A stretch of DNA of 64,000 nt from Streptomyces sp. NBC_00443 (GCF_036014175.1 NZ_CP107917.1:7936001-8000000); one strand, 5' to 3'. Numbered from the stretch's first letter, positions 23,199 to 31,798 are shown. Translations and numbers: made by a program. Notes: generated by a model not told the origin, from the letters alone.

Positions 23199-24056
23199 TC
23201 AGCCGGTCGCCAGCAGCAGCGTGCCCACCAGCGCGAGCCCCGCACCCGCAGCCTGCACTCCCCGCAACCGCTCCCTGAGGAAGCCGCGCGCGGCGACCGC
23301 CGTCACCACCGGGTAGAGGGAGGCGAGCACCGCGGCCACGGTGACCGGGCCCTGGTGGGCGGCGATCACATAGGTGCCGTTGGCTGCCACATCGGCGAGG
23401 CCGACGAAGGCGAGTGCCGGCAGGGTCCGCCAGGGGAAAACGCCGTCCGGGAGCGCGGCGGCGCCCCGCCGCACGGAGGTGTACAGGGCGAGGCCGCCCG
23501 CCACCACGTTGACCACGCGCTGGACGAAGAGCGCGAGGAACAGGCCCGTGATGGTGGTCGACGCCTCCGCGATCAGCGCGAACACCGCGCCGAAGCCGAA
23601 AGCCGCGACCAGCGTGAGCAGGATGGCCTGCCGCTGCACGGGTGCGCCCCGCAGTTGCGGACCGCCCGCGAGCACCACACCGAGCACGGCGACGGCGATC
23701 CCCGCGACCTGCATCAGTCCTGGCCGCTCGCCGAGGAGGAGGCCGACCCCGACCGGGACGGCCACGCCGACGGTGCCGAGCGGGGAGACCACGCCCATCG
23801 GGCCCAGCGCGAGCGCCTTGTAGAAGCAGAGCAGGGCGACCGGGCCCACCACTCCGGCGGCCACCGCGAACCAGAGCTGGTCGCCGGCCTCGCTCCAGGC
23901 GCCGGTGGCGACCACGATCACGCCGAGCACGGTCGCCGCGATCCCCTGCGAGACGACGACCACCGTCAGGGCCGGGGCGCGTCGTGTCAGCAGTCCGCCC
24001 CCGAAGTCCGCCAGCCCCCACAGCAGGCTGGTGGCCAGGGCGAAGAGTGCTGTCAC
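23199..24056 (-). CDS. EamA/DMT family transporter
   Basis: A 285-residue drug/metabolite transporter with ten predicted membrane helices arranged as two EamA repeats. The first repeat contains LLWGLADFGGGLLTRRAP and LCFYKALALGPMGVVSPLG; the second contains FVGLADVAANGTYVIAAHQGPVT and ends SLYPVVTAVAARGFLRERL. GTG 24056 (VTALFALATS) is chosen because GAGG lies 5 nt upstream and earlier codons are not hydrophobic. Its stop lies next to the acyltransferase stop (convergent). It is divergent from the XRE-cupin regulator, which probably controls it. The substrate could be an amino acid or nucleoside; sequence does not say. Confidence 0.87.
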   Translation of the reverse strand: MTALFALATSLLWGLADFGGGLLTRRAPALTVVVVSQGIAATVLGVIVVATGAWSEAGDQLWFAVAAGVVGPVALLCFYKALALGPMGVVSPLGTVGVAVPVGVGLLLGERPGLMQVAGIAVAVLGVVLAGGPQLRGAPVQRQAILLTLVAAFGFGAVFALIAEASTTITGLFLALFVQRVVNVVAGGLALYTSVRRGAAALPDGVFPWRTLPALAFVGLADVAANGTYVIAAHQGPVTVAAVLASLYPVVTAVAARGFLRERLRGVQAAGAGLALVGTLLLATG

Positions 24057-24163
24057 GAGTGCCTCGCAGTACAGTTCGGTGGACGATGAGGTGCAGCCCA
24101 CCGTAGTGCAGTCGGGTGAACCCTGTCATCCAGAATATTCGACTCCGCAACGTTGGACGGAAT

Positions 24164-24736
24164 GTGTCGGACCTCGACCTGCTGACCCAGTCCCTGGCGC
24201 GCAACGTCAAGCGCTGGCGCACCGAGCGCGGCTTCACCCTGGACACCCTCGCCGCGCGTGCCGGGGTCAGCCGCGGCATGCTCATCCAGATCGAACAGGC
24301 CCGCACGAACCCGAGCCTCGGCACCGTGGTCAAGATCGGCGACGCGCTCGGGGTCAGCATCACGACCCTCCTCGACTACGAGCAGGGCCCGAAGGTGCGC
24401 GTCGTCCCGCCCGAGCAGGTGGTACGGCTGTGGCACACCGAAGGGGGCAGCTACAGCAGGCTCCTCGCCGGCACGGAGGCGCCCGGTCCGCTGGAGATGT
24501 GGGACTGGAAGCTGATGCCGGGCGAGAACAGCGGATCGGACCCGCATCCCGCCGGTACGGTCGAGATCGCCCATGTGACGACGGGTGAACTGACCCTGAC
24601 CGTCGAGGGTGTGGAGTATCGCGTCGCGGCCGGCTCCAGCGTCACCTTCGACGCCAACGCCCCGCACGCCTACGCCAATCACGGCGAAGTCCCGATGCAG
24701 ATGACGCTGACGGTCTCGGTCCCCCTGGTGCACTGA
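24164..24736 (+). CDS. XRE family regulator with C-terminal cupin domain
   Basis: A 190-residue regulator. Residues about 8-62 are a Cro/C1 helix-turn-helix: RNVKRWRTERGFTLDTLAAR, then AGVSRGMLIQIEQARTNPSL and ALGVSITTLLDYE. Residues about 110-190 form a cupin barrel that probably binds a small ligand: SDPHPAGTVEIAHVTTGELT and SVTFDANAPHAYANHG. The GTG at 24164 (VSDLDLLTQ) is used because relatives start MSDLDLLTQSLARN; the frame is open for 16 more codons to a GTG at 24116. A GAATATTC palindrome at 24133-24140 lies between this gene and the divergent EamA transporter and is a candidate operator. Control of the transporter is inferred from the arrangement. Confidence 0.88.
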   Translation: MSDLDLLTQSLARNVKRWRTERGFTLDTLAARAGVSRGMLIQIEQARTNPSLGTVVKIGDALGVSITTLLDYEQGPKVRVVPPEQVVRLWHTEGGSYSRLLAGTEAPGPLEMWDWKLMPGENSGSDPHPAGTVEIAHVTTGELTLTVEGVEYRVAAGSSVTFDANAPHAYANHGEVPMQMTLTVSVPLVH

Positions 24737-24779
24737 GACGCCCGGCCGGGAGCCTCGACGGTCCTGTTAGCGTGCGCGC

Positions 24780-25337
24780 ATGGACGCACCCATCGGACAC
24801 TTCGACCACGCCGCCCCCGCCCCGGACTGCCTCGACGAGCTCACCGGACCGGTCGCCGACGCCGTGCGCCAGTGGCACGGCAGCGTCCCCGCCGAGCAGA
24901 TCATCTACGTCGAGACCGATCCGCAGTGGGCCGACACCGCCGTGTTCGTGGAGCACTACGGGCGGGAGCTGCTCGAACAGTCCGCGAACTGCGTCGTCGT
25001 CGCCGGCAAGCGCGGCGGCGAGACGACACTGGCCGCCTGCGTCGTGCTCTCCACCACCCGGGTCGACGTCAACGGCGTGGTGCGCCGTCAACTGGGCGCC
25101 CGTAAGGCCTCGTTCGCCTCGATGGACACGGCGACGAGCGAGACCGGCATGGAGTACGGCGGCATCACCCCGATCGGGCTGCCGGACGGCTGGCCGGTGC
25201 TGGTGGACTCGACCGTCCTCGACCTGCCGTACGTCCTGGTCGGCAGCGGCCGGCGGCGCGGCAAGCTGCTGGTGCCGGGGAAGGCGTTCGCCGAGCTGCC
25301 GGGGGCGGTCGTACTGGAGGGGCTCGGCGTCGCCTGA
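24780..25337 (+). CDS. YbaK/EbsC family aminoacyl-tRNA deacylase-like protein
   Basis: A 185-residue protein with the YbaK/ProRS-INS fold, which hydrolyses mischarged aminoacyl-tRNA (for example Cys-tRNA-Pro) in trans. Key features: an ANCVVVAGKRGGETTLAACV strand-turn segment, VRRQLGARKASFASMDTA with the conserved Lys109 that in YbaK binds the tRNA 3' end, and GMEYGGITPIGLPDGWPVLVD carrying the GGxxPxG loop. It is longer at the N-terminus than E. coli YbaK. The ATG at 24780 has no ribosome site but TAGCGT ends 6 nt before it, a leaderless arrangement. It converges on the CDF transporter gene. The exact tRNA substrate cannot be read from sequence. Confidence 0.88.
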   Translation: MDAPIGHFDHAAPAPDCLDELTGPVADAVRQWHGSVPAEQIIYVETDPQWADTAVFVEHYGRELLEQSANCVVVAGKRGGETTLAACVVLSTTRVDVNGVVRRQLGARKASFASMDTATSETGMEYGGITPIGLPDGWPVLVDSTVLDLPYVLVGSGRRRGKLLVPGKAFAELPGAVVLEGLGVA

Positions 25338-25347
25338 GTACGCGGGT

Positions 25348-26463
25348 TCAGGCCGCGGTGTGGTGGGCGAGGGCGTGGTGCGGATCCGCCTCGCCCGGCA
25401 CCGGTGCCGGGTCGGCGTGGACCAGGGCCGCGGTGAGCCGGGGTACCGCGTGCAGCAGCGCGTGTTCGGCGTCGACGGCGATGGCGTGCGCCTGCCGTAC
25501 CGTCGCCTCGCCGTCCACGACGACCGCCACCTCGGCGCGCAGCCGGTGCCCGATCCAGCGCAACCGCAACTCGCCGACCTCGCGCACGCCCTCGACCTCC
25601 CGCAGCGCCCGCTCGGCCCGGTCCACCAGGGCCGGGTCCACGGCGTCCATCACCCGCCGGAACACCTCGCGCGCCGCGTCCCGCAGCACCAGCGTGATCG
25701 CGGCCGTGATCGCCAACCCCACGATCGGGTCCGCGAGTTGCCACCCCAGTGCCGCACCGCCCGCGCTCAACAGGACGGCAAGTGAGGTGAATCCGTCCGT
25801 CCGCGCATGCAGGCCGTCCGCCACCAGCGCGGCCGAGCCGATCGCCCGGCCGACCCGGATCCGGTAACGGGCCACCCACTCGTTGCCCGCGAACCCGACG
25901 AGCGCCGCCACGGCCACGGCCGGGATCTGCTGCATGGGGCGCGGGTCGAGGAGACGGTCGACAGCCGTCCACGCCGCGAATGCCGCGGACGCGGCGATCG
26001 TCAGCACGATGGCGATGCCCGCGAGATCCTCCGCCCGTCCGTAGCCGTAGGTGAAGCGGCGATTGGCCGCGCGCCGGCCCAGGACGAACGCGATGCCGAG
26101 CGGTACGGCGGTCAGCGCGTCCGCGGTGTTGTGCACCGTGTCGCCGAGCAGCGCCACCGACCCGGACGCCACCACCACGACCGCCTGGGCGAGTGCCGTC
26201 AGACCGAGCACCGCCAGCGAGACCCACAGGGCACGCATGCCGCGGACCGATGACTCCAGGGCGGAGTCGAGCTTGTCGGCCGTCTCGTGGGAGTGGGGGG
26301 TGAGGAGGTGGGCGAGGCGGTGGCGGACACCGGTGGGGGAGTGGTCGTGGGGGCCGGGATGGTCGTGGGGGTGGGGATGCGCGTGCGCGTGCTCGTTCGC
26401 TGAGTCCCGGTCGTGACCGTGGCGGTGCCCATGGTGGTGCTCGTGCTCGTGCCGGTCGCCCAC
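25348..26463 (-). CDS. Cation diffusion facilitator with His-rich N-terminus
   Basis: A 371-residue CDF-type divalent metal/proton antiporter, expected to export Zn, Co, Cd or similar. Residues 1-60 are extremely His-rich (HEHEHHHGHRHGHDRD, then AHAHPHPHDHPGPHDH), a metal-buffering tail. Six membrane helices follow, with the metal-site motif ALLGDTVHNTADALTA in helix 2 (HxxxD) and LVADGLHARTDGFTSLAVL in helix 5. The C-terminal cytoplasmic domain (about 285-371) is the usual metal-binding ferredoxin-like fold and ends with another His-rich tail. GTG 26463 follows GGAAGGGGACGCC. It is divergent from an ArsR/SmtB-type regulator 81 nt away, the classical arrangement of metal-sensing repressor and exporter. 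Confidence 0.93.
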   Translation of the reverse strand: MGDRHEHEHHHGHRHGHDRDSANEHAHAHPHPHDHPGPHDHSPTGVRHRLAHLLTPHSHETADKLDSALESSVRGMRALWVSLAVLGLTALAQAVVVVASGSVALLGDTVHNTADALTAVPLGIAFVLGRRAANRRFTYGYGRAEDLAGIAIVLTIAASAAFAAWTAVDRLLDPRPMQQIPAVAVAALVGFAGNEWVARYRIRVGRAIGSAALVADGLHARTDGFTSLAVLLSAGGAALGWQLADPIVGLAITAAITLVLRDAAREVFRRVMDAVDPALVDRAERALREVEGVREVGELRLRWIGHRLRAEVAVVVDGEATVRQAHAIAVDAEHALLHAVPRLTAALVHADPAPVPGEADPHHALAHHTAA

Positions 26464-26539
26464 GGCGTCCCCTTCCGTCGCGTGAGTGCGGAGATCCGTT
26501 GCGCGGGTGTGGACGCGGGCCGTCCACGAGGCCATTATG

Positions 26540-26557
26540 TGCGTATGAGCGCACGCA
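26540..26557. promoter_or_regulatory. Candidate ArsR operator overlapping the regulator start
   Basis: TGCGT (26540-26544) and ACGCA (26553-26557) form an inverted repeat with an 8-bp spacer that covers the ATG at 26545. CATTAT (26533-26538) ends 6 nt before that ATG and could be its -10. An operator at the transcription start would let the repressor shut off its own leaderless mRNA and, 80 bp away, the CDF gene. The arms are short, so this is tentative. Confidence 0.45.
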
Positions 26558-26904
26558 TGCACCTATCAACTGCACACGATGCGCACCCACGCACCCCGGG
26601 CGAGGAGCAGTTCGCGCTCGCCGCCGAACTCCTCGCCCTGCTGGGCGACCGCACCCGCCTCACGCTGCTGCACGCCCTGACGGCCGGCGAGGCCGATGTC
26701 ACGACCCTCACCGAGGCCTGCGGCGCGGCTCGGCCCGCCGTGAGCCAGCATCTGGCGCGGCTGCGTCTCGCCGGTCTGGTGAACACGCGCAAGGAAGGCC
26801 GCCGGGTGATCTACTCGCTCCGCGACGGCCATCTGCGCCGCCTCGTCGACGAGGCGCTGAACGTGGCGGACCATCGGCTCAGCGACCGGCCGCTGCACGA
26901 CTGA
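26545..26904 (+). CDS. ArsR/SmtB family metal-sensing repressor
   Basis: A 119-residue winged-helix repressor. The fold is clear: EEQFALAAELLALLGDRTRLTLLHAL (helices 1-3), DVTTLTEACGAARPAVSQHLARLRLAGLV (recognition helices), RKEGRRVIYSLRDGHLRRLV (wing) and a C-terminal helix DEALNVADHRLSDRPLHD. In this family the C-terminal helix can carry an alpha-5 metal site of the Zn/Co type: here D, H and a second H are spaced ALNVADHRLSDRPLH, which fits SmtB/NmtR-like sensors better than a Cys-based ArsR site. The ATG at 26545 is preferred; GTG 26539 and ATG 26557 are alternatives. Divergent from the CDF exporter, which it probably controls. Confidence 0.9.
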   Translation: MSARMHLSTAHDAHPRTPGEEQFALAAELLALLGDRTRLTLLHALTAGEADVTTLTEACGAARPAVSQHLARLRLAGLVNTRKEGRRVIYSLRDGHLRRLVDEALNVADHRLSDRPLHD

Positions 26905-26990
26905 AGCCGGCCGCCCCGCCCGGCGGATGAACGACCGATCCCAGCGATAATCGGCTCCGTCACGATCGACGGAACGACCGGAGGCCACCC

Positions 26991-28375
26991 TTGCCCTCGA
27001 TACATGACTTCGCGACCTGGGAACCCATCCTGCGGGTCCTGCGGGCGGGCAACTTGGAGCGCCTGGCCGCTCCGGGCGGCTATGTGACCGGCCAGATCGG
27101 CGTGTACGGGTGGAGCGTGCCCGTGCGGCACCGGTCACCGGAGCCGGGGCGAGCCGCCCAGGTCGAGGACATGCAGGACGAGTGGGACGCGGTCGAGGTG
27201 GTGCGCAACGCGCTCCTGGAGGCCGACACCGGCGAGATCGCCTTCGTGGCCGAGATCTCGCCGGCGGGTCCGACCGTGCTCCATCTGATCAGTTGTGGTC
27301 CCGCAGCGGATCCCGGTATCGCCTGTCCGTACCCTGGGCCGCTCCTCCTGGTCGAGGACGCCGTGGCCGAGCCGTGGCGCCGCCTGCCCGATCCGATGCC
27401 CGGCGCGGTGCGGGCGCCGTCGGCGGACCCGGCGCAGCTGGAACGGACCCTGCGCGAGCGGCTCCCCGACGCCATCGGCGCCACCGAGGCGGAGATCGCC
27501 GCCGCGGAAGCACGCCTCGGCGTCACGCTGCCCGACGAACTCAAGGCGCTCTACCGGGTGACGCGGGCGCGGTGGGCGGACTGGGGCGACTACGAGACGG
27601 CGGCAGTCGTCTACGACGCGGTCGGCTGTGAACTCCTCGCACTGGAGGACCTGTTCGTCGCCGACGCGTCCGCCCGCCCCTGCCGCTGGGAGTTCGCGGC
27701 GATGGAGGCGGTCGTCACCGCGCCCGACGCCGCGGTGCAGCAACTGGTCGGCTCACCCGGCTGGATCGTCTTCGGCGACAACGGCGGCGGCGACCGTATC
27801 GCGGTCGACCTGACACCCGGTCCGCGCGGGCACCTCGGGCAGATCGTCATGCTCAGCCACGAGTGGAACATCGGCGCCGAACTGCTCGCCGACTCGCTGA
27901 CCGATCTGGTGCTGAACGGGGAGAGCGGGGAAGCGGGGCCGGCTCCCGCGGGGACCGGCCCCCGGCCGTGGTGTGGGTCAACAGCAGCAGCCTGACCAGC
28001 ATCCAGGCCGCCGCCCACCCCGAACTGGAAGCGCTGAGCATCGGTGTGTGGGACGGTGCGCCGTTCAGCCTCGCGCCCCTCACCGGCCTGCCGCGCCTGC
28101 GCACCCTCACCGCATACTCCGGCACGCTCGCCGATCCGCGGGAGATCGCCAAGCTGACCGGGCTGGAGTTCCTGGCGCTCGGCCCGCAGGAGTGGCGCGT
28201 CCTGCTCGCCGCCGGGGCCGTCCCGCGCAGCCTGTCGGCCGCCGCCATCCTGGTGGACGGGGCCCCGCACCCGCTCCCGATCGTGGACCTCGCCAACGAG
28301 ATCCTCGCCCTGTGGGACCGTCCCCCGATCACCCGGACCGTCCTCGAAGGCGACCTCGGTCCCGAGCCGGCGTAG
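26991..28375 (+). pseudogene. SMI1/KNR4 family protein, broken by one missing base
   Basis: This would be a protein of about 460 residues with an SMI1/KNR4 domain (SUKH superfamily, often immunity proteins of polymorphic toxins). In the first frame, residues about 160-310 carry the domain: ATEAEIAAAEARLGVTLPDE, LKALYRVTRARWADWGDYE and WIVFGDNGGGDRIAVDL. After GPAPAG the frame becomes short nonsense and stops at 27995. The -1 frame continues sensibly as DRPPAVVWVNSSSLTSIQAA, then LTGLPRLRTLTAYSGTL and a leucine-rich tail to TAG 28375. Five G instead of the four at 27950-27953 restores it. TTG 26991 follows CCGGAGGCCACC. Its stop abuts that of pobA. Probably intact in the organism. Confidence 0.8.
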
Positions 28376-29599
28376 TCAGGCGTGCGCGTGCTTGCCCAGG
28401 TACTGCTCCGCGAACGCCATCGCCGCGGTCGGGGAGCCGAAGATGCGGCGCAGGCGGGCGAGAGTGGTGCCCGCGCGGTAGGGGTCGCCCGAGGACGTGC
28501 CGTGGTAGACCTCGGAGAGCCAGTGGGAGAACTCCTGGTAGTCCCACACCCGGGCCAGGCAGGCCTGCGAGTAGCCGTCCAGACCGGTGCTGTCGCCCTT
28601 CGTCAGGTGGGCGACGAGCCCGTCGCCGAGCAGGAAGGCGTCGTGCAGGGCGAGGTTCATGCCCTTGGCGGCGATCGGGGCGGTCAGGTGAGCGGCATCG
28701 CCGGCCAGGAAGAGGCGGCCGAACACCATGGGCTCGACCACGTAGTTGTGCATGTCGAGGACGCGCTTCTCGATGAGGCGCCCCTCCGTCAGCGGCGGCA
28801 CGCCGGTCGCCCCGAGCCGTTGCTGCAGCTCCGTCCAGACCCGGTCGTGCGACCAGTTCTCCGGGTCGTCGCCGGGCGGGCACTCGAGGTAGTAGCGGGT
28901 CACCTCGGCGCTGCGGGGCATGTGGCCGGCGAACCCGTTGGGATGCATGCCGAACAGAACGCAGTCGGAGGACGGCGGCGCCTCGGCAAGCAGCGCCAGC
29001 CAGCCGATGCCGTAGTCGCTGCGGGAGATGTGGGCGCGGTCGGCCGGCAGCGCGGCCCGTGTCGCGCCGCGCGCACCGTCGCAGCCGGCCACGAAGTCGC
29101 AGTGCACGACCTCGCGCTGCCCCGTCTCCGGGCAGGTGTACGACACCGAGGGGCGGTCGGAGTCGAGGTCGTGCAGCTGCACGTCCCGCACGCCGAAGCG
29201 TATGGCGCCGCCGCGCACGTCCGCGTACTCGCGCACCAGATCAGTCACCAGGAACTGCTGGGGGTAGACCCAGTGATGAGCGCCCGTCAGCTGTGCGTAC
29301 TCGAACCGGTAGCGTTCCCCCGCGAACCGGAACTCGCACTCGGTGTGCCGCTGTGCCCGCTCCAGCAGGGTGTCGGCGAGACCTCGCTGCTCGAGTCCGC
29401 GTACGGCCCACTCCTCGATGACGCCGGCCCGCGGCCGCTGCTCGATGAACTGGCGGGTCTCGATCTCCAGGACCAGACAGTCGACGGACGCCGCCCGCAG
29501 GATGTTCCCGAGAGTGAGGCCGGCCGGGCCGGCGCCCACGATGACGACCGGAAAGCGTTGCGAGGCACTGGAGTTGGGGTGGGGGGAGGTGGAAGTCAC
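28376..29599 (-). CDS. pobA: 4-Hydroxybenzoate 3-monooxygenase (PobA type)
   Basis: A 407-residue FAD enzyme that hydroxylates 4-hydroxybenzoate to protocatechuate using NAD(P)H. Motifs: VVIVGAGPAGLTLGNILRAA (FAD, residues 18-37), the PobA signature QRPRAGVIEEWAVRGLEQRG, DFVAGCDGARGATRAALP near 170, and RLFLAGDAAHLTAPIAAKGM near 290, whose APIAAKGMNLA is the hallmark of PobA against other class A monooxygenases. GTG 29599 is the start, with CATAAT ending 6 nt upstream and no Shine-Dalgarno. No protocatechuate-pathway (pca) gene or IclR/AraC regulator is adjacent, so it stands alone. Substrate is inferred by family similarity. Confidence 0.88.
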   Translation of the reverse strand: MTSTSPHPNSSASQRFPVVIVGAGPAGLTLGNILRAASVDCLVLEIETRQFIEQRPRAGVIEEWAVRGLEQRGLADTLLERAQRHTECEFRFAGERYRFEYAQLTGAHHWVYPQQFLVTDLVREYADVRGGAIRFGVRDVQLHDLDSDRPSVSYTCPETGQREVVHCDFVAGCDGARGATRAALPADRAHISRSDYGIGWLALLAEAPPSSDCVLFGMHPNGFAGHMPRSAEVTRYYLECPPGDDPENWSHDRVWTELQQRLGATGVPPLTEGRLIEKRVLDMHNYVVEPMVFGRLFLAGDAAHLTAPIAAKGMNLALHDAFLLGDGLVAHLTKGDSTGLDGYSQACLARVWDYQEFSHWLSEVYHGTSSGDPYRAGTTLARLRRIFGSPTAAMAFAEQYLGKHAHA

Positions 29600-29682
29600 C
29601 CGAGCATTATGGGGTGGCCGTCGCAGGGAGGGGAGGGCTCAGGGGGCGGCTCGGCGAAACGGCGGATCGGTGCAGCGGCGAC

Positions 29683-30102
29683 TCAGCGGTCGGACGGGCC
29701 GAGGCGCGGTATCTCGATCGCCGGGCAGCGGTCCATGACCATCTCCAGCCCCGCCGCGCGCGTGCGCTCGTACGCCGCCTCGTCGATGACGCCCAGCTGG
29801 AACCAGACCGCCTTGGCGCCCTTGGCGACCGCGTCATCGGCGATCGGGCCGGCGAGGTCGCTGTTCACGAAGACGTCGACCACGTCCACGTCGAAGGGGA
29901 TGTCCGCCAAGGAGGCATAGCCGCGCTCCCCATGGACCGTCTCCGCCTTGGGGTGGACAGGCACGATGCGCTTGCCGTAGCGCTGCAGTACGTCGGCGAC
30001 CCCATATGCGGCCCGCCGCTCGTTCGACGACAGGCCCACGACTGCCCAGGTGTCGCCCAGTTCGGTGAGGATCCTGCGGACCGCTGCCTCGTCGCCGTAC
30101 AC
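29683..30102 (-). CDS. CoA-binding domain protein (YccU-like)
   Basis: A 139-residue single-domain protein with the CoA-binding Rossmann fold related to the N-terminal part of succinyl-CoA synthetase alpha. Visible pieces: TWAVVGLSSNERRAAYGVAD with the nucleotide-binding turn at residues 18-24, RYGKRIVPVHPKAETVHGER, DVVDVFVNSDLAGPIADDAV and KAVWFQLGVIDEAAYERTRA. The C-terminal MDRCPAIEIPRL is the family's usual ending. GTG 30102 follows GGGAGG by 8 nt. The biological role of this family is unknown. It is divergent from the CysS-like gene across a 346-nt gap. Confidence 0.87.
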   Translation of the reverse strand: MYGDEAAVRRILTELGDTWAVVGLSSNERRAAYGVADVLQRYGKRIVPVHPKAETVHGERGYASLADIPFDVDVVDVFVNSDLAGPIADDAVAKGAKAVWFQLGVIDEAAYERTRAAGLEMVMDRCPAIEIPRLGPSDR

Positions 30103-30448
30103 CGTCGGCCTCCCTGTGCTTCGTACGTACCCGTGCTTGGTGCACCTGCCGTCCAACTGCTCTCATGACCCACAACGGCCGACGACCGGCGAGGATTCCC
30201 CGACACGCCGGAGATCCTGGGAACCCTGGCCCGAACTCCTGTCCGGGCGGGCCGGTGCGCAGTACCGTTCGGGCATTCCGCACGGCTGGGGGTGGCGATG
30301 CCTGGGTACGACAGACTCCTCGCGCGCGTGAATGGGCCCTACGGCCATGGATGACCAGCGAACTCCCGGCAGACCCGACGCCCGCCACGCTGACCGGAAA
30401 GCGGGCCGAATGGCTGCGGACGACCGCGCGTGCGCCTACGCTCGCTCC
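30103..30448. other. 346-nt gene-free divergent intergenic region
   Basis: I see no credible coding sequence here: the open frames are Pro/Arg/Ser-rich and lack family resemblance. The left end has the ribosome site of the CoA-binding gene. The right end has TACGCT (30437-30442) 6 nt before the GTG of the CysS-like gene, a likely -10. No striking repeat or stem was found between. Confidence 0.5.
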
Positions 30449-31174
30449 GTGCTGCGCATCATCGACGCCCGAACCGGCAAGCCCGTCGACGCCGCGCCCG
30501 CCCGCCGCGGCCTGACCCGCATCGAGGCGCATACGGAGGGCTTCGACGTCACCGCCCTGCGGGTGCTGCTGGTCGCCGACCTCCTCGTCCGCGCCCTGGA
30601 GCTCGGCGGTACGCCGGTCTGGTCGCTGCTCGACGAGGAGAGGCAGCAGGCGGAGCTCCGGGCGGGCGCCGCGGCGCTCGGCATCCGGCCCTTCGAGGAC
30701 GGCCGGGACGCGGCCTCGGGAGGCCTGGGCGAAGCGCAGGTGATCCACGTCGTGCGCGAAGGAGGTACCGCGGAGCCCGACGGCGTACGGGTCGCCGTCT
30801 CGCCCGTGCACTCGGAGGCACCCCCCGAGGAGGGCGACCCCGCCGCCCTGCGCCTCGCACTGCTCTCCCATCGCAGAAGCGTGCCCGTTCGACTCGACGT
30901 GGCCGCGCCGGCCGAGGCCCACGACACACTCGTCCGCTGGCGTCGTGCCGTCGCGGGCTGGGCGCAGCGGCCGTCACGGCCCATCCCCGACGAGGTGCGC
31001 ACAGAACTGCGTACCGCCTGGGAGGACGACCTCGACGTACCCGGCGTGCTCGGAGTCCTGCGGTGGGTGGAGACCGCGCCGGAGCTGTCGGACGGCGCCC
31101 GCTTCGAGACGTACGTCTACGCCGACCGGCTCCTCGGCCTCGACCTCGCGCGCGACCTGGGAAACCCGGCGTGA
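30449..31174 (+). CDS. Conserved hypothetical, CysS/MshC-like N-terminal fold suspected
   Basis: A 241-residue soluble protein conserved in streptomycetes. It opens VLRIIDARTGKPVDAAPARR, followed by VTALRVLLVADLLVRALELG and TPVWSLLDEERQQAELRAGA. The order beta-strand, helix with a conserved Leu/Asp/Arg face, then GGTPV strand recalls the Rossmann half of cysteinyl-tRNA synthetase and MshC (cysteine ligase of mycothiol synthesis), but the HIGH and KMSKS motifs are absent. Activity as a synthetase is therefore unlikely, and the resemblance is my own reading. TACGCT ends 6 nt before the GTG start. It overlaps the SixA-like phosphatase gene by 4 nt (GTGA), so the two are translationally coupled. 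Confidence 0.7.
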   Translation: MLRIIDARTGKPVDAAPARRGLTRIEAHTEGFDVTALRVLLVADLLVRALELGGTPVWSLLDEERQQAELRAGAAALGIRPFEDGRDAASGGLGEAQVIHVVREGGTAEPDGVRVAVSPVHSEAPPEEGDPAALRLALLSHRRSVPVRLDVAAPAEAHDTLVRWRRAVAGWAQRPSRPIPDEVRTELRTAWEDDLDVPGVLGVLRWVETAPELSDGARFETYVYADRLLGLDLARDLGNPA

Positions 31175-31716
31175 CCGCGCGCCTGGGAGCGGGTCCGCTG
31201 CGCCGCCTGGTCGTCCTGCGGCATGCCAAGTCCGCCTGGCCGGACGGGGTCGCCGACCACGGACGCCCGCTCGCCCCACGCGGCCGGCGCGACGCCCCGG
31301 TCGCAGGCCGGATGCTCGCCGAGGCCGACTGCCTGCCGGACCTCGCCCTGTGCTCGACCGCCGTACGCGCCCGTGCGACCTGGGAACTGGCCGCCTCCCA
31401 GTGGGGCACGCCGCCACTGGTGCGTCACGACCCGCGGCTGTACGCGGCCGACGTGCCCGACCTGCTGGCGGTCGTGCACGAGGTGTCTGCCGAGGTCGAG
31501 ACGCTGCTGCTGGTCGGGCACAATCCCGGCCTGGAGGAACTCATCCTCGACCTCGCGGGCGACGACCTAGACAATGCGCTCGACGAGGTCCGTACGAAGT
31601 TCCCGACGTCGGCGATCGCCGTACTGGCCTGGCACGGCACTAGATGGCGGGCTCTCACGCCGGGCACGGCCTTGCTGACGGGGGTGATGGTGGCGCGGGG
31701 CAAGAAGACGACGTGA
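31171..31716 (+). CDS. SixA-like phosphohistidine phosphatase
   Basis: A 181-residue histidine phosphatase of the SixA branch, which removes phosphate from phosphohistidine in signalling or PTS proteins. The signature RLVVLRHAKSAWP (residues 12-24) holds the nucleophile His in RHAKS; the following DHGRPLAPRGRRDAP motif and PDLALCSTAVRARATWE are typical. LLLVGHNPGLEELILDLAGD near 110 carries the second catalytic His. It ends with FPTSAIAVLAW, as SixA proteins do. GTG 31171 overlaps the stop of the preceding gene by 4 nt. The phosphoprotein substrate is not known; the coupled CysS-like protein is the only contextual clue. Confidence 0.88.
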   Translation: MTARLGAGPLRRLVVLRHAKSAWPDGVADHGRPLAPRGRRDAPVAGRMLAEADCLPDLALCSTAVRARATWELAASQWGTPPLVRHDPRLYAADVPDLLAVVHEVSAEVETLLLVGHNPGLEELILDLAGDDLDNALDEVRTKFPTSAIAVLAWHGTRWRALTPGTALLTGVMVARGKKTT

Positions 31717-31749
31717 ACCGATGACCGGCGGTGGCTTCGGCTCAGGGCT

Positions 31750-31798
31750 TCGGGCCTCGGGCCTCGGGCTTCGGGCCTCGGGACGCGGGTCGGGGGTC
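31750..31798 (+). repeat. Heptamer tandem repeat (TCGGGCY)n
   Basis: TCGGGCC, TCGGGCC, TCGGGCT, TCGGGCC and TCGGGAC follow one another at 31750-31784, and two more degenerate heptamers (GCGGGTC, GGGGGTC) extend to 31798. This minisatellite lies between sixA-like and the YigZ gene, just upstream of the latter's -10 hexamer TAGGCT (31814-31819). Copy number is likely variable among strains. Confidence 0.75.

Noticed and set aside
24772..25785. 337-residue open frame over the YbaK gene
   Set aside because: Ser/Thr/Arg-rich shadow frame of the YbaK and CDF genes; no domain.
30165..30515. Possible gene in the 346-nt gap
   Set aside because: Pro/Arg/Ser-rich translation without domain, running into the CysS-like gene in another frame.
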